Part shown: one piece after another, positions 31,460 to 42,884 of the stretch | Position numbering within the stretch: the stretch's first letter is position 1 | Layout of the letters: each line of letters opens with the position of its first letter | Origin: Trichobilharzia szidati | Lineage: Eukaryota; Platyhelminthes; Trematoda; Strigeidida; Schistosomatidae | Direction: 5' to 3' | Length of the DNA stretch: 64,000 nt | NCBI GenBank assembly: GCA_944472155.2 | Contig: OX235271.1 | Location: 38,428,633 to 38,492,632 of the forward strand | The notes under the pieces: model-generated | Seen by the model: only the letters and a program-made list of their open reading frames with translations | What the model was told of the DNA's origin: nothing | Database searches by the model: none | Made by a program: the position numbers and the translations under genes

Positions 31460-32308
31460 GCGGACCACTTCAAAGGAATATTGCACCGACCACCACCTGC
31501 AACCCGTCCAGAAATACCAACAACAGCACCTACACAACTGCAAGTCGACACCAACCCTCCAATGCAAGCTGAAGTCATGAATGCAATCAAGCTTCTGAAA
31601 GCTGGAAAAGCAGTTGGACCAGATGGAATACCCCCGGAAGCACTGAAAGCGGACCCAGAAACGATAGCAGATATGCTGACTCCATTATTGCAAAAGATCT
31701 GGAAAGAGGGAAAGGTGCCTACTGACTGGAGGAAAGGTTACCTAGTGAAACTACCAAAGAAGGGCGACCTAGGACTCTGCAAGAACTGGCGAGGAATCAT
31801 GCTCCTGTCGACGCCAAATAAAATCCTGAGTCGCATCATCCTGGAGAGAATCAAGGACGCACTGGATACAGAACTCCGACCAGAACAATCTGGATTCAGG
31901 AAAGGCAAATCATGTTCTGACCAAATTGCAACTCTACGCATTATCATCGAACAAAGCATGGAATGGCAATCAAATCTCTACCTCAACTTTATAGACTTTG
32001 AGAAGGCCTTCGACAGCGTTGACCGAGAAGTAATTTGGAAACTACTCGAATACTACGGCGTACCTCAAATATTCATCAACCTTATTCAACAGCTGTACGA
32101 CAACGGCACATGTCAAGTCATCCACAACAGAAAACTCAGCGAGGCTTTTGGAGTAAACACAGGAGTCAGACAAGGGTGCTTATTATCACCAATGATATTC
32201 CTAATTGTGGTGGACTGGATTATGCGTCAGATAGTGGGAAACGAGAAGACAGGGATATCCTGGACCGATGTGAAGAACCTAGAAGACCTGGATTTCGCGC
32301 GTGGATGA
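31460..32308 (+). pseudogene. RTE reverse transcriptase, ending inside the catalytic box
   Basis: Same phase as the endonuclease. RT motifs: GKAVGPDGIPPEALKA, VPTDWRKGYLVKLPKKGDL, LRPEQSGFRKGKSCSDQIAT, YLNFIDFEKAFDSVDRE (motif A Asp kept) and VRQGCLLSPMIFLIVVDW (motif B), then LEDLDFARG and stop at 32306-32308. The expected box is F-A-D-D. The DNA reads TTCGCG, four extra bases, GATGAT, so the frame leaves phase exactly between Ala and the first Asp. Five other copies share the insertion. The frame is otherwise clean, so the break is the notable point. Confidence 0.85.
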
Positions 32309-33020
32309 TTTATGTTTGATGTCACACAAAATCGAAGACTTATAGGCGAAAACCGACAAACTGGTCATAGAAGCAGCAAAGACAGGACTCGAAGTGAACA
32401 TAGACAAGATGGAGGTTATGAAAATAACCAACCAAACAACAACAGCAGCGGCAACATCCTGCGCCAATCACCATCAACGGGAGGGATTTGAAAGAGGTTA
32501 CTTCATTCACTTATCTAGGGAGCATTGTCTCAACCACAGGAGGAACGGACGAGGATGTCAAATCGAGAATCGGGAAGGCGAGAAACACATTCATCAACCT
32601 GAAACCAATCTGGAAATCTTCGTCACTCAACTCAGCATCAACAACAAAGTGATTCAGATTTTCAATACAAACGTCAAGTCAGTCATTTCCTCTATACGGA
32701 TCAGAAACATGGCGAGTCACAAAGAATATTTCCAACAGGTTGCAGACCTTTATCAACAACTGTCTTCGCTCCATACTGAAGATTAGATGGCCGGAAAGAA
32801 TCACCAACAAGAGACTATGGAGACAAACAAAACAAGAACCAATCGCCAAACAACAAATATGCAGGAGAAAGTGGAGATGGATTGGACACTCACTGAGGAG
32901 GCCTCTGGGTGACATCGCGCGTCAGGCCCTCGAGTGGAACCCGAAAGAGAAGCGGTGAGTGGGACGTCCAAGGGTGATTTGGAGGAGAACGTGTGAAGAG
33001 GAACTGAAACAGTATTGACT
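32305..33020 (+). pseudogene. RTE RT C-terminal region in shifted frame
   Basis: In the phase after the four-base insertion: DDLCLMSHKIEDL, TAG at 32341, AKTDKLVIEAAKTGLEVNI, then MKITNQTTTAAATS. A further shift gives INGRDLKEVTSFTYLGSIV, STTGGTDEDVKSRIGKA and NLKPIWKSSSLN. The end holds [34 protein letters not shown] and CEEELKQY. The order is that of a full-length RTE C-terminus. Confidence 0.8.
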
Positions 33021-33120
33021 AACATGGATGCATGTGAAAAGTACAGCAGTAGACTGAAGCAAGTGGAGACGTGCAGTTGAAGCCCTATGTTCCACTAGGA
33101 ACCCAAGGGAACAATAATAA

Positions 33121-34524
33121 TAATAGTCAAGAGTCTTCTCAGTAAAACACTGAGGAAATGCAGAGTGGATGAGAACATCATTGTAACCACAACTTACAAA
33201 TGATATTGTACATTTTTCATGAATAAGACTAATTCTTTCAGTGACGAAAAAATTTTCAAAATTTCAAACTGTTAATAAGTTAATTGAAGTAATGGAGAGC
33301 CAAATGACTAGGTCATTGAAGTCACTGATTAGGTAATACCTAGAATCCTAGCTTAATGATTTAAGATACTCAAGCACATATACACATATACACTACGATT
33401 AACAGAGGGAAGCCTTAAATCCAAGGGCACCTCTGTAAGCTAATCCGGACATGTCTCACTTTGCCTTTCATTCAATACTGAAAGAGTCAGTAAAAGAAAT
33501 TAGAAACATTACGCAGAGAAATGTTTTAGTCCAGCTTGAAGGAGCAACAAAGAGCCTGGAAATGAATGGAAAATATTATGTGACTGTCTGTAATACCTTT
33601 ATTTAACAAATTCTCACTTCTTGACACAATTAAATACATATGTAACCAGCTAAAAGCAAGAAAGGCAGAAATATGAATCCCGCCCAAAAGCTTATATAAC
33701 TACCGACTAAATCCACTTTGACTATCCAGTTGACGTCCAGTAGTCAACACCGTTACTAAATCGATGGACATACGATATGCTCACACATGAGTCGTATGCT
33801 GACGGATATCTCGAAAAAAATGATAAAAAAATAATAAACTTGAAGACACAGTTGACAAGATTTATTATTATTGACGCGAAGGTGGCACTTTCATCGTTCT
33901 CAATCTAAATATACATGGGATTTTGAATGTTTCCACCCAACAAGCCATTTGATTTGTGAAGGAGACGAAACTAACGTTGTGCATATATACGTTCAGCTGA
34001 TCGTGCTGATCTAGTTTCATAGGCCGTATGAATGCGCGCTAGTACTAGTATGGTTTAGTAATGGAGCAACCAAATGCACAAATACACCGTTTTATCTGAC
34101 TTGGTGGAAACTGGACATTAAATTACACCAGAGGAGGTGTTTACATTGACCATTGGCTTTCCCAGGCGGCAGCGACAGTGACAGCAATCAGTACTGTAAA
34201 ATCTGATGTCTTCGACCGCCTTACCTATATACAGTCAAGCCATCGAAAGTTGTATAAAAATATACAATAAGCACTCTTAATCCCCATCTAAGTCACTTCT
34301 TGTCCTCTTCTCCTTAATGGCGAACTTTGATTTCAGACGCTTTTCTATTTCATGACATTTCTTATTCAGTCAAATACCTTAAAGTTTATGCATTACTTTT
34401 CACATTTGTTACTGTACTTACAGAATCCTTTTTCTCCACTTCATCTCTTCATAATCGTTTACTAATGGTACTAATGTGTTCAAACTTCACAATTATTAGT
34501 GTTTTACCATTACCGTTATTTATT
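33121..34524. other. No recognised feature
   Basis: No frame or repeat family identified. Contains short CTAGGTCATT-type words that also occur at the 5' flank of the RTE (29911-29935), possibly by chance. Confidence 0.35.
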
Positions 34525-34737
34525 GTGCACAGATAGTTCAGTGGCAGAATGCTCACCAGCTGAACACGTGGTCAAAGCTTGATGCCAGGATAACACACTC
34601 CTGTACGCCTCCCAACTGGTGGTAAGTTCAATAAGGAAGGAAATTTCAGAGTGAGACGAGCAACCTTACCTCTCAACAGGCACAACGAATAGTGAAAATT
34701 GAAAGGTCAAGGTTGAAGACCTATGTACACACCAATA
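34525..34737 (+). mobile_element. Old SINE family A copy
   Basis: Decayed match in order: AGATAGTTCAGTGGCAGAATG (box A region, in two parts), GTGGTCAAAGCTTGATGCC (box B region), GAGACGAGCAACCTTACC, then GGTTGAAGACCTATGTACAC, the SINE/RTE tail. Confidence 0.5.
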
Positions 34738-34939
34738 ACGGTGGATTTAAAAGACTATAGAATTGCTGAAAATAGTCTATCACATTATTTATTCATGCCC
34801 TGAAAAATACCCTTTTTGATATTTCAGATTTCCAGTATTCGAATCCAGTTGAAACTGTGTTTTTATACCTTTCCCGACTACTATAATTTTTAACAGTTTA
34901 AAGGTTAATAAAGCTCTTGAAAAAAATTGATATCAGGAT

Positions 34940-35325
34940 TCCATCATGAACTGATATCAGTTAGAGGACCATTGGAAAATCCGAGAGTATTGGACAGCCA
35001 TTTCATCCCAGTTTGGGGCTCTTCTTCAGTACGCGGCCACCAAGGTTCGAACACAGGGCCTCCCAGTTACAAGGTGAGCTTGTAGATCATTAAGACAGTG
35101 GAACCTGATCCATGAATTCCAACTTCTGCCAATTCACGATGTAGCGCAACCACTAGCTAATGTCATCGATGCCGTGTATTTGTCCTCACACTCAACCGAC
35201 TGTATCCCACGGGTCAAGACTTCATTCAGAACCCGGATAACTACCTATCTGAATAGGTCCAGTTACTGATATTCCAGTGTCGGTTTGCAGGGATTTGACT
35301 GGTTACAGGATTTCATCATGATCTT
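34940..35325 (-). mobile_element. SINE-like repeat, family B
   Basis: Minus strand: a 5' block, then AGTTGGAATTCATGGATCAGG, ACAAGCTCACCTTGTAACTG, GTGTTCGAACCTTGG (box B like) and GGCCGCGTACTGAAGAAG. It continues with TTTTCCAATGGTCCTCTAAC and ends in CATGATGGAATCC. A second ATGATGAAATCCTGTAACC word lies at the far edge (35305-35325), as if two units adjoin. The tRNA-like part resembles 35870-35960. Confidence 0.5.
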
Positions 35326-35784
35326 TGAATATTTGATATCCCTCACTTTTTCTATGTTTTTTTTTTGTTTTTACTCAATCATGTTTTGTAGAAATTTTTA
35401 CTAACTTGTTGTCACAGTGTTCTTGTATTTGTTTTACGTTAACCTTTGGAAAAAGTATGTTAATAGCAGTATTTGAAGAGTATTGAGTTAGCTAGTCCTA
35501 GGGAAATTCATGAATTCACTAAACATTTCACTTCTGATAGTTGTTACTTGTTTTAAACTTACGACGAGGAAAAAATCTTTTCAGCAACTTAGTGTCGCAA
35601 CACATAAAGACTGCTCTACAGGTCTACTATGTACTAATTTTTTTCTTAAGAATTAGTTTTTGTGGTTTGGATCTGTTTCTGGTTCGACCACAGATTCAAT
35701 CCTTACGAACTTATTTTCGAAAATTAGTCTGATTCAGACAAGTGACTAGCTACACGACAAAGTTGTCTAGAGCTCTAGTAAGAA
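35326..35784. other. No recognised feature
   Basis: AT-rich. A short frame at 35541-35732 has no recognisable content. Confidence 0.35.
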
Positions 35785-36055
35785 GTCGTGACCAACAGGG
35801 TCAATCCGGTCGAAAGCAGGGGCATTAGCTGATGGTTACGCTAAATTCACTAATAGGCAGGAGTTAGAATTCATAGGCCATTGGATCGGGTCCCTATGAC
35901 TGAATGGTATACAAGCTTTCCTTGTAACCGGAAGGTCCTGGGTTCGAACCCCTTGATGGGTACCTACTGCAGGTGTGTAATGAGTGTTTCGCCTTACATA
36001 CATCATCGCATTAAGTTCCACGTTGGCTTGAACTCATTTTGGAACCTTTGAATCT
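35785..36055 (+). mobile_element. SINE-like repeat, family B, with tRNA-like core
   Basis: Core at 35885-35965: GGGTCCCTATGACTGAATGG, a CTTTC/GGAAG stem enclosing a TTGTAA-containing loop, then GGGTTCGAACCCC box B. The loop is nine rather than seven bases and no acceptor stem closes, so it is not a functional tRNA. The flank AGAATTCATAGG and the tRNA-like part recur at 14110 and 35060. Confidence 0.5.
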
Positions 36056-36499
36056 GTGATTTAATTTTGAAAGGAATTTACTTACATATATGTCTGCCGC
36101 GTACATTCAATGCAACGTATTTCTTGTTCGAAATTACAATGAGGATTTACAGATCAAAATGGATAACGTTAGGTGTTTTCAAAGAGCTGGCATTTGACCG
36201 TAGTTGTCACATTACCAGGCCTGGTATTATCGACAAACTAAAATTCTTTAGGGATTAAAACATTTTTACTAGTTGCATGAATACTGAAGCCTCATGCTGT
36301 CTGTATCTTCAACCTTCTCTGAATGTATTCAACAGAGGAGATTTTCCATCATATATACCTTAAGTCTTAAATCAATCTGGATTAAATAAAGATTCATTTT
36401 AGAATGTATTGATGAATTTTCAGTCAGTCCTATCGTATTTTATTATTGATTCTTTTTTCTATTTTATTCTCATCATACATACTTATCTAGCATACCTCA
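36056..36499. other. No recognised feature
   Basis: Short frames only. No repeat family is recognised. Confidence 0.35.
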
Positions 36500-37740
36500 G
36501 CCACTTAGCTAGCTGGCTAGTTTTCTGGCAGGCCCCAAGCCCGGGTGAATTGGGAGGGTTGGGCATGGGGATAGCTACCACAAACCACTAAATCTTTCCA
36601 ACCGCAGGAGAAAATTCAACATACGGAAAACATATTAAAAATACGAAAACTTCAAATAAAATTGTTTTTCTTAGCTGGAATCTGAAGGGCAAAATGACAC
36701 AGAGTGCTGGTGAAACACTTTGTGAAGACGGTCAGGTAAACGATATGTCTTCTCTTGATGAAAGTAAGAGTAAAAATCGTGAAGTGGGATGAACGTATAA
36801 TGAAAGAAGCCGGCCGTGAAGGCTTCCCAGGTAGACAAAGAAGTGAGATGATATGATATTGAAGAGATGTGAATCTGTAAGAGCAGATGAACCGCATGTG
36901 GAGTGTCGAAATCGCCAACTGAAGAGTCAGTAATCTACTCCACTCTGGTCACGCAGACGAAAAACACGAACACACTGAGGCAGTCAGTGGCTATCGTGAT
37001 GTCACCAGTGACAGCCAAAGACCTGAGGAAGTGGGAACCAACTCACTCCCACAGGATCATGTCAGCATGATTCAACTCAAAAGGCAAGAAAGAAAGAAGG
37101 TTACGATAATCCAGTGGTACGCACGATGCTAAGAACAACTCAAGTAAATGAGAAGGAGGAAGATTTCTATAGATAACAGAAAACAGTAATGAACAACATC
37201 TCGAATGGTGATATCAAGTTCTTATGAACGATATGAATGCCAGCCGAAATGGGTGCACATATAACAGAAAGAGGACTCACTATCGGTCGAGAGGCTCTCA
37301 CTTGGAGAAATGAATGACAATAGAGAACTCTTCGCAGACTTCTGCGCGCTGTCAGTGATTTGGTGATTGGAGGTGGCGTTTACAAGCACTAGGATATACA
37401 CAAAGCAACAGGGACACATCACAAACCAGATAGACTTCATCTGAATGTTGCTAAGGAAAGTGGAGACGCAGCCAGGCTACTGGACACAAAGGCGGGAAGG
37501 GGAGCAGATGTGAGCTCAGGCCATCATCTAGTTCAAGGAACATTCAAGGTGAAGCTGAAATCCCTGAAAACAACTGCAGACAGGTCACAATTAAAGCTCG
37601 ACGCTCAGAAACTCTAGGAAAAATCTCCAATGGATGCCTTCACTACAGATCAGATCAGAGCGAAGTTGGAGACACAATGCAGCAGCACTGAGGAAATCTA
37701 TTTGAAAGAACATTGGAACTCACTCTCTGAAGGTTGATGA
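36500..37740 (+). mobile_element. SR2-like RTE, 5' half, decayed
   Basis: Begins with the RTE 5' untranslated words (GGCCCCAAGCCCGGG, TTGGGAGGGTTGGG). It then follows the endonuclease region through many frameshifts, with words such as AATGAATGACAATAGAGAAC and CACAAACCAGATAGACTTCAT in order. It stops near 37735, at the position equivalent to 31072 of the full copy. It is 3'-truncated, unusual for a non-LTR element, so a later deletion or rearrangement removed the RT half. Confidence 0.75.
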
Positions 37741-38399
37741 TGTGTACACAGACAATAAGCATATTTATTGTCGCGTAAATAAACTCGTATGTAGATGTTG
37801 AGTTGTCTTTATATTTAAGAAAATATTCGACAGATGAACTGTTTTTATACATTCTACAGATGAACGGTCTCAACACTTGAAGTATGCGTTAACAAACATC
37901 ATCATTTGCTGTCTCATTCAGTTAATTCAAGGAATTCAGTTATTTCTCTCGTCAACTATCCTCAAAATTCAATTTTGATATAAAGGGTCTGTATTAATAA
38001 TATACTAATCAATATGACCTTAAATGTAGTTAGAAAAAAACCAGCTGCTGATCCTTACGCTGGTCATAAAATAAGGTGATAAAAGAAGTTCTTCAGTTCA
38101 ACTAAGCCTAATTAGTTTCATCATCAACGATCAATTAGTTTATTCATATTGACTGAAACACATTGTGGTCAGTATAATTTTCAAGGGACAAGAGGTCGAC
38201 AGCTTCGTCGCCGTGTGATTAGCTATTTATTCATTCTCTTTACATCATCGTGAATAAATACATCCTCCAGCAACCTCAAGGGTAAAATTCTCCCTTCACT
38301 AGCTGAGAAGGTGTTAAAAACAGAAAGGTCTTGTTAAGCGTCTAGCCAACAAGAGAAAATTCTAATCAGTACATCAGAAAATATGAATAATGAAATGAA
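37741..38399. other. No recognised feature
   Basis: Follows the broken edge of the RTE. No frame or repeat is recognised. Confidence 0.35.
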
Positions 38400-38942
38400 T
38401 CACCATTATTGCTTAAAAAAGACTATCACATACTTTGTAAGACTCTAAAGACTGTCAGTAGGGCGAGTGGTATCCCATTGGGTCATATCGCTGACATCGT
38501 CATTGATAGGCACTTGATTTCATGCAACAAATTTGCTAAAGGAATTTTGTCAGACTATGAGTATCCACTTTACCCGCAGCTCCAGCCTTGTGTCTCCTCA
38601 GGTAAAACAAGAAGTATTTTCAGAAGACTTTATGCAAGTACGCCTAAGTGTAAATATTCCACGATACCATATTTGGCACATATTTTATGTAATGAAAACA
38701 GTATCAGGGACGAACTATCTTATCTTCTTTTCACTAGTAAATAAACAATTTCCTCCATCCTTAGACTATCAAGCTTTTTGTTATTGTTATTATTATTCTT
38801 ATATTTATAATCCTCTCACTTTATGCTGTTTACTTTTTCAGAAGTGTAAACATCACTTAAGCCCTGTAATAATTGTTATTTTTTGTTTTTCCCTTCACCA
38901 GACTATTTCAAGAGAACATTAAATTCAGCATTCTATTACATG
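38400..38942 (+). mobile_element. CR1-like LINE, 3' fragment
   Basis: Frame 38409-38744: LKKDYHILCKTLKTVSRASG, VIDRHLISCNKFAKGILSD, CVSSGKTRSIFRRLYAS and YLAHILCNENSIRDEL, stop. This is the C-terminal domain, closest in look to the 25510-25845 copy. A T-rich 3' region follows. 5'-truncated at 38400. Confidence 0.75.
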
Positions 38943-39408
38943 CTAAAATTTCGATGCCATGTCGATAACATTATTTGAAACGAACCCACTGCTATTATTA
39001 TTACATTTATTATTCTCACTTTGCACTTTTTTGACTTTATTCCTACTGTAAATGTCTGTCTGTCTGTCTGGATTCAACGTAGAACTTGGCACCGAAGTGC
39101 AGCAGTTCGAGTTGCCACGTTCCAAATAGCACACAAAGGTAGACAAGAAAATGAGCGATGAATAGAATCAATAGAGTTTTGACAAGTATAAGAGTGAAAC
39201 AGAATGAGTAATGGTAGAAAGGAGTATGAAGGTTAAAGAGACTGAATACATCTGCGCCATTGACAACGATTTTGAGCCATGTCACCTATTGTCTCCAGCC
39301 ATTGATTCTTAGAGTCCCGAGGGCCCCAACCCGGAAGTCTGCATCTCCCTACCTGACTCAGTTTAACTGTCAAGGATTTCATGGACTGATGCCATGTTTT
39401 TGTTTGGC
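38943..39408. other. No recognised coding feature
   Basis: Contains CCATGTCACCTATTGTCTCC and GGATTTCATGGACTGATGCC, which look like part of a dispersed repeat leading into the hairpin at 39409. No open frame of interest. Confidence 0.35.
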
Positions 39409-39465
39409 CACCACTTACTCTTTTCCAACCTGAACCTATATCAGGTTGGAAAAGAGTAAGTGGTG
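39409..39465. repeat. Perfect 25-bp hairpin with 7-base loop
   Basis: Left arm 39409-39433, loop 39434-39440, right arm 39441-39465. All 25 pairs are Watson-Crick (arm words CACTTACTCTTTTCC and GGAAAAGAGTAAGTG). It is directly followed by about four short GTAAATGTAGAGT-like tandem units to about 39515. Confidence 0.9.
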
Positions 39466-39842
39466 TAAATGTAGAGTAAATGTAGAGTGGTGTAAATGTA
39501 GAGTGTAAATGTAGACCAGTTTCTGTGATTAGTTTTATCTATATTTCGAGTAAATTAGATGCAAATTGTGACAAATACTGCCAGTTCTATGTTGTCCTAC
39601 TGATTTTGGAATGGAGTAGATTATTATTATTAGTAGTAGTAGTAGCAAATAACTATCACACAAAATTCATAAGGAATTTCAACAAAGCTCATTATATAAG
39701 AAAAACAGTAGCAAAACTATATAGCAGAACGTATATAAGAAGGAATTGAGGGTCTCTCAGAGTAACTACACAAAGAAAAGACATCCGGAACTCTAAACAG
39801 AACTCTTAATAAAGAGATCATTTCGATGGAATTTTAACCTAT

Positions 39843-40320
39843 AAACTCTCTCACAGACAAACTTTGTACACTAAGGGACTCTGTTGACCCAATGCGTAGT
39901 AGTGTAATATAGCGATTCCCTTAGGCTCCAAGTGGAATATAAAGCTTCAATACCACATCATTTCGCCCTGTTCTCTGAATTCCTCTTTAGTTGGCTTCAT
40001 GACCACTTATAAACTTTCAGCTCCTCCTTAAATGACCTCCTCCATGTCAATCTCGGACCTATTCGGGTTCCAATTGGGGACCCGGGACACAATGATAATC
40101 ATTGGTCTCTTCAATGTGTAACTGAACCACCTCAAATTTGTCGGGTGATCGGTTCTTATTTGGTTATTTGCCAGAGATCCTTTTTTTCTAATCCTTTCCG
40201 ATCATCTATCTCATCTTCAAAATGGAGAGAAAGCAGTTATTGATAAAATTCTGAAGTCTGTTGAAAATGCTCTGATGACACGTGTAGTCTCTGAAACATT
40301 TAGAAGCAGTGAGTGACTAA
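39843..40320 (-). mobile_element. RTE 3' fragment with shared flank
   Basis: The minus-strand RTE tail begins near 39907 (GAAGCTTTATATTCCACTTGG) and extends to about 40320. The adjoining 39843-39906 matches 1195-1266, also beside an RTE tail. Heavily mutated, no frame. Confidence 0.6.
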
Positions 40321-40344
40321 ACATCACTATTAATCATTTCTCCC

Positions 40345-42884
40345 TTCGAATCTAAGTGGAATATAGGGCTTCGGCAACACATCTCTAATTTGTTCTATTT
40401 TCTGCTGTCCTCTTCATCTGGCTTTACGACTGCCCATAATCTCTCATCTCATCCTAACCACACGATCGCCCCCATATCACCCTCGATGTGATTTACTATG
40501 TCATTAGACCGCCTACTAAACGTATGTCCAGTCCATAACCATTTTTTCTTATACATGTTGAGCGATACGTTCTTCGTCGGTTTTTTCTAATGCAGAGTCT
40601 CATGTTGCTAATTCTTCCTGACCGGCCGGCTATTTGATTCTCAGTATGGAGCTAGAGAAGGTGCAGATGTTGACAACCGTTTGCAACCCGTTGGAAATGC
40701 CTTCGATGAATAGACGAGTTTTTGAGACTCATATCGAAGAACTGACTCACTACATACTGGTTTTGAAAATCTGAGAAGATATCCTAAGTGGTTTTAGATT
40801 GACGAAGGTGCACATTGCCTCTCCAATTCTAGCAACCTTCGACATCTCCATCCACTCAGGCTATGGTTGAAACGATGCTTCCAAGATAAGTGAAGGAAGT
40901 AAGCTCTGTCAAATTCCTCTTGTTGATGGTGATTGGTGCGGATTGTTGTTGCTAATGGTTGATTGATTATCTTCATCATATCCGTCTCCGCATTCTCAAT
41001 GATCACCCGCAGTCCCGTCTTCCTTGGCCCCCTCTCCAACCAGTTTGTCACTTTCCGCCTGAAAGTCCTCGAGTTTGTGTGACATTAAACATAAATCATC
41101 CACGCGTGAAATTCAGATCTTCTAGAGTCTTCTTGTCGGTGGTCCAACGTATTCCTGTCTTCTCACTCCCTGTGCACTGTCTGACACATAATCCAGTCAA
41201 TCCATCACAATTAGGAATGTCATTGTGGGTGATAATAAACAGGCAGCGAACTTGTTTCACTCCTGTATTCACTTCAAACACTTCGCTGGGTTTTCCGTTG
41301 TCGATCGCCTGACACGTGGCACTGTCATAAAGCCAGTCGTTGAATAAGGCTGATAAAGACTTGGGCACCACATGCCATAGTGTTGAAGCAGTTTCCAGAT
41401 TACTTCTCAGTCAGCGCTGCGCTGTCTGGTGAAGGCCTTTTCGAAGTCAATGAAGTTGAGGTACAGGTTTTACTGCCATTCTATGCTCATTCGGTTATAA
41501 TGGTGAAGATTCATGGAGTTGCAATTTGATCCGCACATGGTTTGCCTTTGCTCAGTCCAGCTGGTTCCGTCCAGTTAGCGAAATTCTGCATCCAGTGCAT
41601 CTTTTATTCCATGCAAGATGATGAGACTTAGTATTTTACATGATGAGGACAAGATTGATATTATTTCAAGCCATTTCTTGCAGAATGAGGCGTAACTCGC
41701 TCTTCTTCGGTAGTTTACCAAGGCACCTTCCCTTCGTTCCAAATCTTTTGAAATGATGGTGGGAGCATTATCTGCTGCATTCCCTGGGTCCGTCCTTACC
41801 GCTGCGGAGTGAGAGGACTCTATTTGACACTATTGCCTTCTCCGTCGACGTCCACTAGGTATATCTCATTACAGCTCCCCAGTATTGCTGGGGAATCTGT
41901 GCCCACTGGTAAGACGTTCCGTGCGTACTGGGAGCACTGCAGGTGATGGTCACTTCAAGAGTCCTTTGAAGTGATTAGCCCGTCGTTTTATTTGTTCCTC
42001 CTCTTTGGTAATCAGGTTCCCTTGAACATATTTTATCTATTTCATCACCTGGGTTGATCTTTCCCCGGATAGACAGCAGCCTGATCATCTGATATAATGT
42101 TCTCAGGTGTCCTTTACCTGCGGCCTGCCTGCCTGGCTGTCTGTTCTGCTTCAGTTGCTGGTCAGTGTTTTATAGAATTCTTTTGTCTTTCCTAGTACTC
42201 TTCTTCACTTCTTTCTTTATTCAGTGCAGTGTACATTGAACTCAGATTCTCCTCCTGCCGTCCATCTGTCCATTGAGTCATCTTCACTTTCACCATCCTC
42301 TTCTCTCTTCTCTTCTATTAGCTTCCAGGTAGGTGTCCGTTGAGAGGCATTCCTCGTTTTGTCTTGTCATGTCTTGTTTCTTCCTTCTTCCTAGGACACT
42401 TGTACACGTTTCCTTGAACATCACCAAACTTCAGAGAGTGAGTTCCAATGTTCTTCCACACAGGTTTCCTCAGTGATGCCGCATAGTGTCTCCAACTTCG
42501 CTCTGCTCTGATCTGTAGCGGAGGCATCCATTGGAGATTTGTCCTACAGTTTCTGAGTGTCGAGCTTTAATTGTGACCTGTCTGCAGTTGTTTTCAGGGA
42601 TTTCAGATTCACCTTGAATGTTCCTTGAACTAGATGATGGTCTGAGCCCATATCTGCTCCCCTTCCTGCCTTTGTGTCCAGTAGGCTGGCTGCGTCTCCA
42701 CTTTCTTTAGCAACATTCAGATGAAGTCTATCTGGTTTGTGGTGTGTCCTTGTTGCTTTGTGTATATCCTAGTGCTTGTACACGTTACCTCCAATCACCA
42801 AATCATTGATAGCGCTCAGAAGTCTGTGAAGAGTTCTTCACTGTCATTCATTTCTCTAAGTGAGAGCCTGTCGACCCATGATAA
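40345..42884 (-). mobile_element. SR2-like RTE, long decayed copy (left piece)
   Basis: Minus strand from the family tail near 40345 through the C-terminal region and the RT. The damaged catalytic box with the shared four-base insertion is near 41098-41118, and the WIMCQTVHRE-like region precedes it. It continues through the linker to the endonuclease near 42880 (HKPDRLHL remnant). Around 41800-41960 the sequence does not follow the reference RTE, suggesting a variant linker. A CR1-like 3' end interrupts it at 42885; it resumes at 43385. Confidence 0.78.

Larger units (their letters stand above)
29930..33120 (+). mobile_element. SR2-like RTE retrotransposon, most complete copy
   Basis: Non-LTR element of the RTE clade. 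It has a 5' untranslated region (CCCAAGCCCGG and GGGAGGGTTGGG, shared with 36520), an endonuclease and RT frame from the ATG at 30101, a C-terminal region to about 33020, the family tail near 33078-33105 and an ATA repeat. It is more GC-rich than its surroundings. Damage is light: one stop at 31457, a frameshift in the catalytic box at 32300, one stop at 32341 and later shifts. No clear target duplication was found. It serves as the reference for all other RTE pieces here. Confidence 0.88.

Noticed and set aside
30026..31590. Minus-strand and off-phase frames across the RTE
   Set aside because: Shadows of the endonuclease and RT frame in GC-richer element DNA.
35885..35965. Possible tRNA-Thr gene (TGT in the loop)
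   Set aside because: The anticodon loop would be nine bases and the arms do not close; it recurs in SINE-like family B.
39465..39515. CRISPR-like or minisatellite array
   Set aside because: Only about four short, irregular units without unique spacers, in animal DNA.
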